A DNA stretch of 64,000 nt from Sphingobium herbicidovorans. GTDB lineage: Bacteria; Pseudomonadota; Alphaproteobacteria; Sphingomonadales; Sphingomonadaceae. Position 1 is the stretch's first letter. Each line of letters opens with the position of its first letter. Below the pieces are notes generated by a model. It worked only from the letters and a program-made list of their open reading frames with translations. It ran no database searches and had not been told where the DNA came from. The stretch spans positions 1,054,001 through 1,118,000 of the forward strand of contig NZ_CP020538.1 in the NCBI RefSeq assembly GCF_002080435.1, in the 5' to 3' direction. This document shows, in pieces, positions 55,660 to 64,000 of this stretch. The position numbers and the translations under genes are program-made.

Positions 55660-55925
55660 CGTGCAGCCTCCTGCAGGATCAGCTTGTCCAGCGTCAGGTC
55701 CGAGATCGCCCGACGCAGCCGCTGGTTCTCTCTCTCCAGATCCTTCATCCGCCGCGCCTGGTCGGTCTTCAGCCCGCCATATTCTTTGCGCCAGCGATAA
55801 TAGGTCTGCTCGCTGACCCCAATCCGGCGGCACGCCTCAGCGGTCGACGCCCCCTGCGCCAGCACAATCTCAACTTCACGCAGCTTGCCGATGATCTCTT
55901 CCGGCTTGTGCTTCTTGCTTGGCAT
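55647..55925 (-). CDS. IS3 transposase OrfA (HTH)
   Basis: 92 residues. HTH_Tnp_1 domain with [29 protein letters not shown] (about 20-48) followed by a leucine-zipper-like helix ([22 protein letters not shown]). It binds the IS ends and dimerises. The 3' end overlaps the frameshift site leading into OrfB. Confidence 0.88.
   Translation of the reverse strand: MPSKKHKPEEIIGKLREVEIVLAQGASTAEACRRIGVSEQTYYRWRKEYGGLKTDQARRMKDLERENQRLRRAISDLTLDKLILQEAARGNF
55653..55659 (-). other. Programmed -1 frameshift heptamer GGGAAAC
   Basis: In the orfA frame the bases read G GGA AAC, a canonical X-XXY-YYZ slippery heptamer, four bases before the orfA stop. Slipping one base back enters the orfB frame exactly. 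Confidence 0.7.
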
Positions 55926-55988
55926 TCAATGTCCCCTTCGTGGTCCAGACTATCATAGTCTCTGGGCCACTCAGCGGGGGGCAGATCA

Positions 55989-58004
55989 ATGGGGCGCCAG
56001 GATGTCACGGCACTCGCGGGCCAAGTCCCAAGCCTCCAGGTAAACCAATATAGCCCGACAGTTACCGTGTTCAACGTACGTGGGGTCTCACAGAACGATT
56101 TTGCCGATTCTCAGGAAGCTCCGATCGCTTTCTATAATGACGAAGTGTACATTGGCGCTCTCGGAGCGATTAGTGGTCAGACCTTCGATCTGGATCGCAT
56201 CGAAATTCTTCGCGGCCCGCAGGGCACGTTGTTCGGCCGCAATGCGACGGGCGGTCTGGTACAGATTGTGACGGCCAAACCCACGCGACAACTTGAAGGT
56301 TTTGCAACGGTTACCGTCGGCAGCCATGGTCAGATTGCGACCGAGGGCGCGATCAGCGGCCCACTTACCGATAGCATCCGGGCGCGGCTATCCGTGACGT
56401 CCAACCATCACGGCGGTTATATCGATAATGATTTCGGTCCTGATCGAGGGGGCGCGCGTTTTTATGGCGGTCGTTTCCAGATCGAGGCGGATGTGGGCAG
56501 TTCCGGGAAACTGTCGGTCAAGCTGGAGGGGCTCCGCAACGATCGGGAACGCAGCGCTGGCGCTTATAGTCACGTATCGACCGGAGTGACTTCGGATGGC
56601 CTGGGTTTTGCTCTCGCCTCCAACGAGGATTTCTGGGGGACTTGCGCCGGGTGCGACGCGACCGGATACAAAGACGCGGATGGCGACCCGTTTACCGGGT
56701 CGTACAATTATGATGCGCGCTTCAATCGCAAATATTGGAGCGCTAATGTACGCTATGAGCAGGATTTCGGTGACGTGAACTTTGTTTCGATCACCAACTA
56801 TCAAGATCTTAAAAAGACCTATAGTGAAGATGCCGACATATCACCAAATTCAATATTTATTTATACAACAGACCAAGATCTTTATCAGATGTCCCAGGAA
56901 TTTCGAATTTCAGGCGATTCTGATAAATTCAACTGGGTTGCAGGTGCTTATGGTTTAAAGATCAGGACCGACAATATCTATAACGCAAACTTGCTGGATT
57001 CTTTTGGAATCAACGAGGTTTACGGGGGAAGGCAGACGACGGAGAGCCTGGCCGTCTTCGGGCAGGGTGAATATTTTCTGATGGACGAAATCAGCCTTGT
57101 TCTGGGCGCGCGGTACAGCTGGGACTGGAAGAAGTTCGATTTCACCCATACGGAATTTTACGCAGATGGATCGGCGCCCTCGGTGTTCCAGTTCAATCCT
57201 GCTACCAATCCCGCATTGGCCAAGCAGAAGTTTGACAATTATTCGTACAAGATTCAGGTCAACCTTCATCCAACCGATGACGCGCTTGTCTATTTTGGCG
57301 TTAATCGTGGCACAAAAAGTGGTGGTTTCGGCGTTCAGGCGTTTCAGCCGATCAACCCGAACACCATTCCCTTCGATGAGGAAATTTTGACCAACTATGA
57401 GGCAGGCTTCAAGGTCTCCTTGTTCGATAAAAAGGTCAACCTGAACGGTTCTGTTTTCTATTATGATTATCAGAACTATCAGGCATTCTCGATTGTGGGA
57501 CTATCGCAGTTTGTCGGCAACAAACCGGCCGAAGTGGTCGGCGCCGAACTGGAACTTCAGGTGCGGCCGACCCGCGGCCTATTCCTGTCAGGCTTCCTGA
57601 CGAAGCTCAATACCCAGGTGAAGGACATTGTATTGCCCTCGGGCAGAATGGTTGACCGGGTCATGCCGCAGGCGCCGTCTCTCAGCCTGGGTGGAATGGT
57701 GCGCTATGAATTTCCGGTCGGCCCGGGCGCCCTTTCCATGCAGACCGACTGGAAATATGACAGCTCGCAATATTTTTCGACGTTCAACGCGCCGATCGAC
57801 CGGGAACCCTCACGCGTGGTGGGGAATGTTCGCGTGGCCTATGCCACCGATGACGACCACTGGGAGGTCGCCGCTTTTGTAAATAACGTCACCGACAGGG
57901 AATATCGGGTCTATAATCTCGATCTGTCATCCACGTTCGGCTTTTCGCAGCAGACCTTCGCGCGGCCCCGCTGGTTTGGCGGCAGCGTCAAGTACAATTT
58001 CTGA
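55989..58004 (+). pseudogene. TonB-dependent receptor lacking its N-terminus
   Basis: 671 residues remain of a typical ~780. The fragment begins inside the plug domain (TALAGQVPSLQVNQ, then NVRGVSQNDF and ILRGPQGTLFGRNATGG) directly at the IS3 end, so signal peptide and TonB box are lost. The 22-strand barrel is present up to the terminal aromatic residue (SVKYNF). Without export signal it should be non-functional. Codon use is AT-richer than the left half of the window. The original ligand may have been an amine or aromatic compound. Confidence 0.85.
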
Positions 58005-58024
58005 AGCCATATTCGGAGCAGCAA

Positions 58025-59986
58025 ATGTCATCGAAACCTTTATCTGGTGAGCCCTTGCAGTCCTCCGTGACGCGACGGGATTTTGTCGGGGGCACAATGA
58101 TCGGTTCCGGTGCGATGCTTCTCGCTGCCGGCGCGCCGTCCTTCGGGACGGCCGCCAAGGCTCAGACCGTTGACGCGCCCTTGACGGGCCTGGCCGAGGA
58201 CTGGACGGGTCCTGGCGGCATCGGCGACTATGCCGGTAAGAACGGTAACACGCATAAGATTGTGAATGCCGCTCATAATGACATCCGCAACGGAACCCTC
58301 GACAAGCGTATCGCCGAGGCTCCGCTGGTAGATGAGCTTTATGACCTCGTGATTGTGGGATCGGGAATTTCCGGGCTGACGGCTGCCTATGTCTTCCTAA
58401 AGGAGAAGCCCGAGGCGAAAATTCTCGTGCTGGACCAGCACGAGATTTTCGGTGGCGAGGCAAAGCAGAATGATTTTGAAGTGGACGGTTATCGCCTTAC
58501 CGCTCCCCAGGGCTCCACGGGCATAGTGGTGCCCTGGGCAAAGGCCAAGGAAGCCGGTTTCCCCACGCCTTTCCTCAAGGAATTGGGATATCCCGAAGCC
58601 TTTACCTACCAGGAACCGGAGAATCTTTCGCAGCCCATCCAGATCCCAGCGGATATGTGGACGCCCATGCATATCGGATGGGAACGCGCCGACATGGCCT
58701 TTTATTACGAAGGCAAGGGCATGGTGAAGAACCCTTGGCGCAACGGTTTCGCCGAGGCGCCCATCCCCGACAAGGTGAAGCGCGCTCTGGTCGAACTCGA
58801 GCTTTTCCGCACACCGCCTCAACGCGATGATTGGGCCCAGTGGCTCGACAGCATGTCATACAAGCAGTTCCTGGCCAATGTGGCGAAGGTTCCCGCCGAT
58901 GCTCTGGACGATGTCTGCGCTTATCTTGACCCTGTAATGGCGGCGATGGGTTGCGGGCAGGGTTCTGATATTATTTCAGCCTATAACGCCTATGGTTTCA
59001 TGATGCCGGGCGTTAACGGCTATTCGCGCTACCAGAGCGGCGGCCCCGATCCGACTGACGGCATTTATCTTGCGACTTTCCCGGGCGGGAATACTTTTGC
59101 AGCGAAGCGGTTCCTGAAACTCGCCAAGCCAGAAGCCCTGTCAGGCGGCGATGGCCTTTATGACATTCAATATAGCAGCGTAAATTGGGAGACTCTTGAC
59201 CGGCCGACGGACAAGTACCGGATGCGGCTAGGCGCAACGGTGTTTTCGGTGGTACATGAAGGTAAACCTGGCAAGGCAAAGACCGCGCGGATCACCTATG
59301 CCAAGGACGGTAAAATGGCATCGGTGCGAGCCAGGGGCGTGATTTGCGCGGGTCAGCAACATGTAAACCGGCGTATTTGCCACGATATCTCTCCCAAGTA
59401 TCGGGAAGCAATGCAGGCATTCCACCACGCCCCGATTTTGGTGGTCAACGTAGCCCTGCGTAACTGGAAGTTCCTTGACAAGCTGGGCGTCGCCGCCGTG
59501 CGCTGGTTTGAAGGCCTGGGCTGGTGGACCAGCTTGAGGCGAAATCTCGTGCTTGACGGCAAGGAGACACAGCCGCTCGATCCCAACAAGCCGGTGGTGT
59601 TGACCCAGTATATACCTTTCCTTCTTCCGGGTACGCCATTCCCGGATCAGTGCACGCAGGCGCGGATGCAGTTATTCAGCATGACCTTCGCAGATATCGA
59701 GGCACAGATTAGAGAACAGTTCACGAAGATGTTCGCCCCCTATGGTTTTGATGCCGACCGCGATATTGCCGGGATCATCACCAATCGTCAGGGCCATGCT
59801 TATTTTGTCGGCTATCCCGGCTTCTACTTCGGAAAAGACGGCAAGCAGACACCGATGGAAGTGTTGCGCGAACCATTCCACAGGATTGCGTTCAGCCATT
59901 CAGAGCTGTCCGGCGCCCAGATGTGGGAGACCGCAGCCGAGCAGGGCGAACGCGCGGCTAAACAGATGCTCGAAAAACTTGCTTGA
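58025..59986 (+). CDS. FAD-dependent amine oxidoreductase, spermidine-dehydrogenase-like
   Basis: 653 residues. Tat signal TRRDFVGG near residue 17 with a hydrophobic stretch to about 47, so it is exported folded with cofactor. FAD-binding LVIVGSGISGLTAAYVF (about 108-124) and NAD_binding_8 fold. Length and layout match spermidine dehydrogenase SpdH of Pseudomonas, which cleaves polyamines to an aldehyde and diamine. Substrate unproven. It directly follows the receptor fragment and precedes a small NTF2-like gene. Confidence 0.78.
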   Translation: MSSKPLSGEPLQSSVTRRDFVGGTMIGSGAMLLAAGAPSFGTAAKAQTVDAPLTGLAEDWTGPGGIGDYAGKNGNTHKIVNAAHNDIRNGTLDKRIAEAPLVDELYDLVIVGSGISGLTAAYVFLKEKPEAKILVLDQHEIFGGEAKQNDFEVDGYRLTAPQGSTGIVVPWAKAKEAGFPTPFLKELGYPEAFTYQEPENLSQPIQIPADMWTPMHIGWERADMAFYYEGKGMVKNPWRNGFAEAPIPDKVKRALVELELFRTPPQRDDWAQWLDSMSYKQFLANVAKVPADALDDVCAYLDPVMAAMGCGQGSDIISAYNAYGFMMPGVNGYSRYQSGGPDPTDGIYLATFPGGNTFAAKRFLKLAKPEALSGGDGLYDIQYSSVNWETLDRPTDKYRMRLGATVFSVVHEGKPGKAKTARITYAKDGKMASVRARGVICAGQQHVNRRICHDISPKYREAMQAFHHAPILVVNVALRNWKFLDKLGVAAVRWFEGLGWWTSLRRNLVLDGKETQPLDPNKPVVLTQYIPFLLPGTPFPDQCTQARMQLFSMTFADIEAQIREQFTKMFAPYGFDADRDIAGIITNRQGHAYFVGYPGFYFGKDGKQTPMEVLREPFHRIAFSHSELSGAQMWETAAEQGERAAKQMLEKLA

Positions 59987-59999
59987 TGGAGATTATTTA

Positions 60000-60509
60000 A
60001 TGAAATTCCCGATTTCCGGCGCCGCGATGGCTCTAGCTCTTGCCGCTGCTTGGTTGCCTGCCTGCGCAGCAGCGCAGCAGCCCCCCCAAATTGGCGCCGT
60101 ATCGGCGATGCCGGACGAACTGGCCACATTCCAGGCAGCGACCAGCAAGCTTTACGCGATGAAGGAGAAGGCCTTTGCCCAGGGCGATGTCGACCCTATT
60201 ATCAATCGTTTCTACGCGGCAAATGCAATTTCTGTCGGACCGGAAGGCAAGCCCTATGAAGGGCGAGCAGCCTATGCGGAAAATTACAGCAAGATTGTGC
60301 AGACCTATAATGTGAAAGTTGAGCCGATCCATGCCTATGTAAACGGCAATGCTGGATGGGAATGGGCCAATTTCCGCGTCGCGCCCAAAGATGCCGCATC
60401 AACGGAAAAGCCCTTCTCTTTCGTAATTCTTTTTCTTTGGGCTAAAGTAAATGGCGAGTGGGTGTGCGCTGGGGATTCCTATGTAGTTGGCGAATTCAAG
60501 AATGACTGA
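60000..60509 (+). CDS. Secreted NTF2/SnoaL-like protein (DUF4440 type)
   Basis: 169 residues from the ATG at 60000 (GGAG nine bases upstream). Signal peptide with AAAWLPACAAA, possibly a lipoprotein. The rest is a cone-shaped NTF2-like fold: FYAANAISVGPEGKPYEGRAAYAENY and GEWVCAGDSYVVGEF. Such proteins bind small ligands or act as isomerases. Co-transcribed with the flavoprotein. Confidence 0.75.
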   Translation: MKFPISGAAMALALAAAWLPACAAAQQPPQIGAVSAMPDELATFQAATSKLYAMKEKAFAQGDVDPIINRFYAANAISVGPEGKPYEGRAAYAENYSKIVQTYNVKVEPIHAYVNGNAGWEWANFRVAPKDAASTEKPFSFVILFLWAKVNGEWVCAGDSYVVGEFKND

Positions 60510-60552
60510 TTCTATGATGGTTTCGGTATTTTAAAAGTATTTTTTGATCAGT

Positions 60553-60850
60553 CTGGACCCTATTCGCACGAGGTAAAGTAGTTGGCGCATTCGGCTGGCT
60601 GGAAGATATCGCCGAGTTTTCCGATTAGGGTCCACAGGCCGTTGACGGTTCGCTCCTCAGTTTTTGGCAGCCTCGCCTTGGGCCGCGAGAACGCTTTCTC
60701 GACGGCATCCACACGCGGCTTGCTGTGGCTCTTGGGAAAATATGGCGAAAGGCGCGCCATCTGCTCGTCCGTCAGCCAATACAGGTCGCTCATGCTCAGT
60801 CTCCTCGCGGAGCCTGAATCACATCGCCCTCAGCTAATCAATGGGTCCTG
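60553..60850 (-). mobile_element. Chimeric IS scar (IS5-type head, IS630-type tail)
   Basis: A 77-codon ORF (60560-60793) starts MSDLYWLTDEQMARLSPYFP, the usual start of IS5-family transposases, then jumps to EERTVNGLWTLIGKLGDIF and QPAECANYF, the usual end of IS630-family transposases. Ends are CTGGACCC (left) and CAGGACCC on the other strand (right). No catalytic residues remain. It appears to be the fused leftovers of two elements or of one deleted hybrid. Confidence 0.6.
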
Positions 60851-61129
60851 AGGCTAGGTTTTAGCGCATTTATCTGGATCGCAGTCAGCATCTGGGGGCC
60901 TCGCTCAAAATTGCCGAAAAGGCCCCCAAATCACCTGGATGGAGGTGGACGGAGGACGACGACACCGGAAAGCCGATGCCAAATAATACCAGTTTTTCAG
61001 GGGTTTTGCGAGGTCTGAGGCCCTTCGAAAAGGGCAGTTCTGGTGCCGCTTACAGGACTAGCGCATCACCTACCTGAAACCGGCTGAAAACCTACGATTC
61101 TGCCATTTGCTTCGCCTTGGTTTGTGCCA
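60851..61129. other. Gene-free segment with two hairpins
   Basis: No supported gene. It holds a 9-bp inverted repeat TGGGGGCCT/AGGCCCCCA (60893-60928) and a tight hairpin GCCCTT-CGAA-AAGGGC (61020-61035). Neither is followed by a clear T-run. Confidence 0.4.
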
Positions 61130-61327
61130 TCATTTTGCACCAGTGGCAAGTGGGTCCTGTGTTTGAGTCCCTGAACGTGACTCGAATTGACCATGACGGG
61201 ACAGCGGTAGTCCCCAAACTTCGACGTAAGTATTGGAGCTTCGCAATGCCTCTGCATTGTCCTCTCGCCACTGAGTAGCCCGTTTCGCGTCCTGCTTCGC
61301 TGAGATTGCGGGTCTGGACCTATCCAT
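61130..61327 (-). CDS. CcdA-like antitoxin fragment with altered tail
   Basis: 65 residues. Residues about 18-48 (QWREDNAEALRSSNTYVE, then GLPLSRHGQF) match the C-terminal toxin-binding part of alphaproteobacterial CcdA antitoxins, which normally end at ...RQF. Here the frame continues for 17 more residues, and the N-terminal DNA-binding half is missing. No ccdB follows. Its ATG overlaps the stop of the upstream 312-residue gene. Probably a remnant. Confidence 0.45.
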   Translation of the reverse strand: MDRSRPAISAKQDAKRATQWREDNAEALRSSNTYVEVWGLPLSRHGQFESRSGTQTQDPLATGAK

Positions 61328-62258
61328 CTTTACTGTCCTTTGGCTTCCTGGTCCGCTTCTTTGGAGCTTCCAAGGCCTTTGGCTTGGCAATTGTCACCTT
61401 CTTAGCATCGTGCATCTCTAAGATCGTATATGATTTTGCTTCGCCGCCCTCCTGCGAAACATAGGCATCCACAATGTAGACATATTGTAGGGGGTTGCGA
61501 CGACCTTTCACCATTTTCTCTTTTAGGCCTGCCACGTTAGGAGGAAAGTAGACGGGGAGCGGCTTGTCGCTAACAGCCTCTATGACTGCCTTATCACCTG
61601 TGGACCCTTTGGATTTCGCTGGGCCTTTGTTGGCCTGATGAAGCGTCAACGCCACGCCCCTAAGCAGATTCTGCTCCTGTGAGATCAAATCTCTCTTAGA
61701 TTGTAGCTGCTGCGCTTCCTCAGCGAAGCGATCAGCATTTATCCAAACGCGGTTAATCTCAGCTGCGTCAAAAGTGGCCTCTACTTCCACCTTCCGCTCT
61801 TTCGTTTCACTCCGATATTTAATCTGCGCTACTGAAAACGCGGCGTCCTTCTTGCCTGCTAGAGGCTTCAGCAAGGCCGCTAACTCTGAGGCGACCTCAG
61901 GCTGGACATCTTCCACCGGCGCAGTAGTCGAAGCAGCCCGTTCAAGATCAGAGAACGCGTCCATTGCGTTTATCAATCTCTTGTAAAAATCCCCCAAACT
62001 GTTGACGTGCCCAATGTAAGGGACCGTTTGCGAAAGAATTTGAGCAACAGGCGCAAGCTCTGCAATGATGCTGCCAGACCGCAGGCTCGCTACGGCAAGT
62101 TTGTCATGCTGTCCTGATAGCTGCCCATATATCCGGTCTAGCGCCGCGAAGCTCCCTGCAAGGTCGCCCAAGGCAATAGGACCGCCTGGTTCAAATCGAA
62201 ACTCAATCGTTTCCCGCCCGTCCGGCTTACCCTCGCCTATATCCATCATCCTTGGCAC
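61320..62258 (-). CDS. Hypothetical protein, mobile-region
   Basis: 312 residues, no signal peptide. The N-terminal half is alpha/beta (IALGDLAGSFAALDRIYGQLSG, VASLRSGSIIAELAPV), the middle is helical with a long Glu/Gln-rich stretch, and the C-terminal 35 residues are Lys/Arg-rich (basic tail APKKRTRKPKD). The pattern suggests nucleic-acid contact. GC content is visibly lower than the chromosomal parts. Not recognised. Confidence 0.65.
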   Translation of the reverse strand: MPRMMDIGEGKPDGRETIEFRFEPGGPIALGDLAGSFAALDRIYGQLSGQHDKLAVASLRSGSIIAELAPVAQILSQTVPYIGHVNSLGDFYKRLINAMDAFSDLERAASTTAPVEDVQPEVASELAALLKPLAGKKDAAFSVAQIKYRSETKERKVEVEATFDAAEINRVWINADRFAEEAQQLQSKRDLISQEQNLLRGVALTLHQANKGPAKSKGSTGDKAVIEAVSDKPLPVYFPPNVAGLKEKMVKGRRNPLQYVYIVDAYVSQEGGEAKSYTILEMHDAKKVTIAKPKALEAPKKRTRKPKDSKDG

Positions 62259-62674
62259 GGTAACTCCCTCATTTCGATGCCGTTATGTGCGGGAGAGTTT
62301 AACAGAACTCAAATAAAACTTTCGGGGCGTCTCCCTGCTCTCCAAAGCCCGAACAACAACCAACAAGCCAAAGCTTTAACGGTTATTTCGAAATCGATCA
62401 GATCGACCGAGCGGGGGAACCCGTAACCCGGCCAGAAGGGACCCGCTGCGAAGGGACCCATGACACAGGGGGACCCATCACCACCCCTGCCCTCCTCTCC
62501 TCCTGGCCGCTGCCCTCCAGTCCTGCCGCCTTGGGCTGTGATTGCCATTAGCGGCGGCTGGCTGGCGCTGCCCCAACAAACATTTGCCCGATGAATTTTA
62601 TGGATTCACAAGCCTGGGCATTGCTGTTACATATCCGTCAATGTCCGTAGACTGAAACGTTACAGGGATGAGCC
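62259..62674. other. Upstream region of the serine recombinase
   Basis: No supported gene. GAAGGGACCC occurs twice (62435 and 62450) and GGGACCCAT twice (62453 and 62470), which could be a recombination or protein-binding site. A minus-strand ORF of 79 codons at 62309-62548 has no ribosome site and odd composition. Confidence 0.35.
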
Positions 62675-63337
62675 ATGACCTCCTATGTTGCTTACGCTCG
62701 CGTCTCCACCGCCAAGCAGGGGCGTTCCGGCCTGGGCCTGGAGGCACAGCAAGCAGCCATCGCCGCATATGTGAAGGCAGGCGATACGCTCCTGGCTCCT
62801 ACCTATGTCGAGGTCGAGAGCGGCAAGCGGACTGATCGCCCCGAATTGGCGAACGCCCTGCGCCATGCCAAGCTGACGGGCGCAACGCTCCTGGTCGCCA
62901 AGCTGGACCGTCTATCCCGTAATGTCCGTTTCCTCCTCACGCTCCTAGAGAGCGGGGTAGATGTAGCGTTCTGCGATCTTCCTCAGGTCTCTGGCGCGAT
63001 GGGCCGCTTCATGCTGACCCAGATGGCCGCTGTAGCTGAGCTAGAGGCTGGCCTTATCTCTGAGCGGACCAAGGCCGCTCTTGCCGCTGCAAAGGAGCGT
63101 GGCGCTGTCCTGGGCGGCTTTCGTGGCGTGAAGGTCGATCCGGCTCAGGGCCTGGCTGAACGCCAGCGCCGCGCTGAAGATTTCGCTGGGCGGGTGAGGC
63201 AGGAGGTCGAGAGCTTGAAGGCTCAGGGCGCGACAAGCCTGCGGGACATTGCGACTAAGCTAAACGAACGCGGAATTAAGACGCGGCGTGGCGGGGAATG
63301 GTCCGCTGTCCAGGTTTCCCGCGTCATGGCTGAATGA
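62675..63337 (+). CDS. Serine recombinase, resolvase family
   Basis: 220 residues. Catalytic domain 1-140 with the nucleophile Ser11 (YARVSTAKQG), an Arg in ESGKRTDRPEL, and KLDRLSRNVRFLLTLLE, followed by the E-helix region LTQMAAVAELEAGLISERTKAAL. A C-terminal HTH-like part (SLRDIATKLNERGIKTRRGGEWSAVQV) resembles the short recombinase-associated domain. Likely resolves or inverts DNA in this mobile patch. It has its own putative promoter region. Confidence 0.88.
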   Translation: MTSYVAYARVSTAKQGRSGLGLEAQQAAIAAYVKAGDTLLAPTYVEVESGKRTDRPELANALRHAKLTGATLLVAKLDRLSRNVRFLLTLLESGVDVAFCDLPQVSGAMGRFMLTQMAAVAELEAGLISERTKAALAAAKERGAVLGGFRGVKVDPAQGLAERQRRAEDFAGRVRQEVESLKAQGATSLRDIATKLNERGIKTRRGGEWSAVQVSRVMAE

Positions 63338-63362
63338 ACTACTGTCCACAAACAGAGATATT

Positions 63363-63388
63363 CTCCAATTGTGGAGCGTTAAATTTTT
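63363..63388 (+). terminator. Possible terminator after the recombinase
   Basis: CTCCA-ATTG-TGGAG hairpin (63363-63376) followed, after eight bases, by a run of five T. Weak stem but well placed 26 bases after the stop. Confidence 0.4.
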
Positions 63389-63466
63389 CTTAGTTTATTT
63401 TTGGTCTTGCGCTCTATCTAGCTGACTCTAAATAGCTTTCTCAGTTCATTACCAAGGGGGAACAAA

Positions 63467-63673
63467 ATGACAGACCTATCCTTCGCCATTGCATCCGAGA
63501 CCCATGACCTGATCGACGTAGCGGACATGGGTGATGGCGCTCTGATCCTGACGGAGAGCAATGAGGACGGCACGGTAGCCAGGATTGCCCTCAGCTTCGA
63601 TCAACTAGAGGCAGCATATCTGGCCCTGGCTCCTCGCTATTCCGATGCTCCTGCCATGGCTCTTGCGGCCTGA
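63467..63673 (+). CDS. Small hypothetical protein
   Basis: 68 residues, acidic, mixed beta/alpha (ALILTESNEDGTVARIALSF). The start follows AAGGGGG closely. Unrecognised; follows the serine recombinase on the same strand. Confidence 0.5.
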   Translation: MTDLSFAIASETHDLIDVADMGDGALILTESNEDGTVARIALSFDQLEAAYLALAPRYSDAPAMALAA

Positions 63674-63697
63674 CACAAAAACACAGATCGAAACGGC

Positions 63698-64000
63698 ATG
63701 AGGGCGCGGGGATCGACCTTCGCGCCTTTAGTTATTCTCACAGGACCTACAGAATTGACCTCTGCTGCCTCCTCCACCTGGACCAAGCCTATTGCGGACC
63801 TCACGCCATCTGAACGCATGGCGGAGCGGGACCGTGCGGTATGGATGGCGCTGGACGGATACGCGAAGTCTCCCCAGGCGAGGGCCTTAGCTGCGTCGAT
63901 CCTGAAGGAGCATGAGGAGACCCTAGCTCCCCAGGGGATGCAGCGGCGGGATGAGCGGATAGACAACATCCAAACTGCCTTGGGCGCTACGCTGTGCGAC
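63698..64000 (+). CDS. Hypothetical protein, 3' end outside window
   Basis: Open frame of 101 codons to the right edge. The start is the ATG at 63698 or the TTG at 63755. Contains LTPSERMAERDRAVWMALDG and a helix with ALAASILKEHEETLAPQ. No domain recognised. Same strand and spacing as the preceding small gene. Confidence 0.45.
   Translation, partial: MRARGSTFAPLVILTGPTELTSAASSTWTKPIADLTPSERMAERDRAVWMALDGYAKSPQARALAASILKEHEETLAPQGMQRRDERIDNIQTALGATLCD

Larger units (their letters stand above)
54714..55988 (-). mobile_element. IS3-family insertion sequence, about 1275 bp
   Basis: Imperfect terminal inverted repeats start TGATCTGCCCCC and continue to GAGTGG on both ends (left 54714-54737, right 55964-55988), with TG...CA tips typical of IS3. 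It contains orfA and orfB with a frameshift window. Flanks show no 3-5 bp direct duplication, and different truncated genes lie on each side. Other copies probably exist in the genome. Confidence 0.88.

Noticed and set aside
62309..62548. 79-codon minus-strand ORF upstream of the recombinase
   Set aside because: No ribosome site, biased Gly-rich start and no recognisable domain.

Overview
The window looks like the chromosome of a high-GC alphaproteobacterium, most likely a sphingomonad (Sphingobium or Sphingomonas type). The reasons are a heme-PAS FixL with FixJ, a fused BcsA-BcsB cellulose synthase followed by BcsD, TonB-receptor catabolic loci, and dense ATGA-coupled operons. This assignment is inference from gene content; no 16S rRNA lies in the window.

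Region 1 (1-14856) is the right part of an integrated prophage. It holds the end of a tail tape-measure gene, a leftward early operon of mostly unknown small proteins with a RepA-like ATPase, an Xis-like regulator facing a MerR-like gene, a tyrosine integrase, and two accessory genes. It ends at 14811-14856 in the displaced 3' half of a tRNA-Gln(CTG). The intact tRNA should therefore mark the other prophage end, left of the window. An array of eight CGTCCGGG-like units spaced about 11 bp lies inside the ATPase gene and may be the replication origin.

Region 2 (14929-29142) is an oxygen-stress and dormancy cluster. It contains CBS protein, PfkB, phosphoribosyltransferase, FixJ-type regulators, heme-PAS FixL, tandem universal stress protein, BON protein, a small kinase, ADP-forming acyl-CoA synthetase fused to GNAT, two zinc alcohol dehydrogenases and Hsp20. 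The gene content resembles the mycobacterial DosR regulon. Intergenic TAAGTA/TACGTA-type motifs precede the transcription units.

Region 3 (29201-34508) encodes a HlyD/ABC export system (ATPase gene frameshifted as sequenced), a DUF4010/MgtC membrane protein and a split YeeE/YedE transporter. Region 4 (35027-45336) is a complete bcsR-Q-AB-C-D-Z cellulose operon, with bcsR frameshifted as sequenced. A decayed GGDEF tail and an 11-bp tandem repeat follow it.

Region 5 (45826-60509) has tRNA-Ser(GGA), alanine dehydrogenase and an amine-catabolism locus. The locus holds a TTQ-dependent amine dehydrogenase operon (cytochrome c, mauB-E-D-A, cytochrome c), a TetR regulator, an EthD protein, an aldehyde dehydrogenase, a truncated phenylacetate-CoA ligase, an IS3 element, a truncated TonB receptor, a Tat-exported spermidine-dehydrogenase-like flavoprotein and an NTF2-like protein. 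The IS3 copy has no target duplication and sits between two different half-genes, which indicates an IS-mediated deletion.

Region 6 (60550-64000) is another mobile patch with a chimeric transposase scar, a CcdA-like antitoxin fragment, a 312-residue unknown protein, a serine recombinase and small unknown genes. Three apparent frameshifts in the window would each be repaired by one extra base in a G/C run, so some may be sequencing artefacts.
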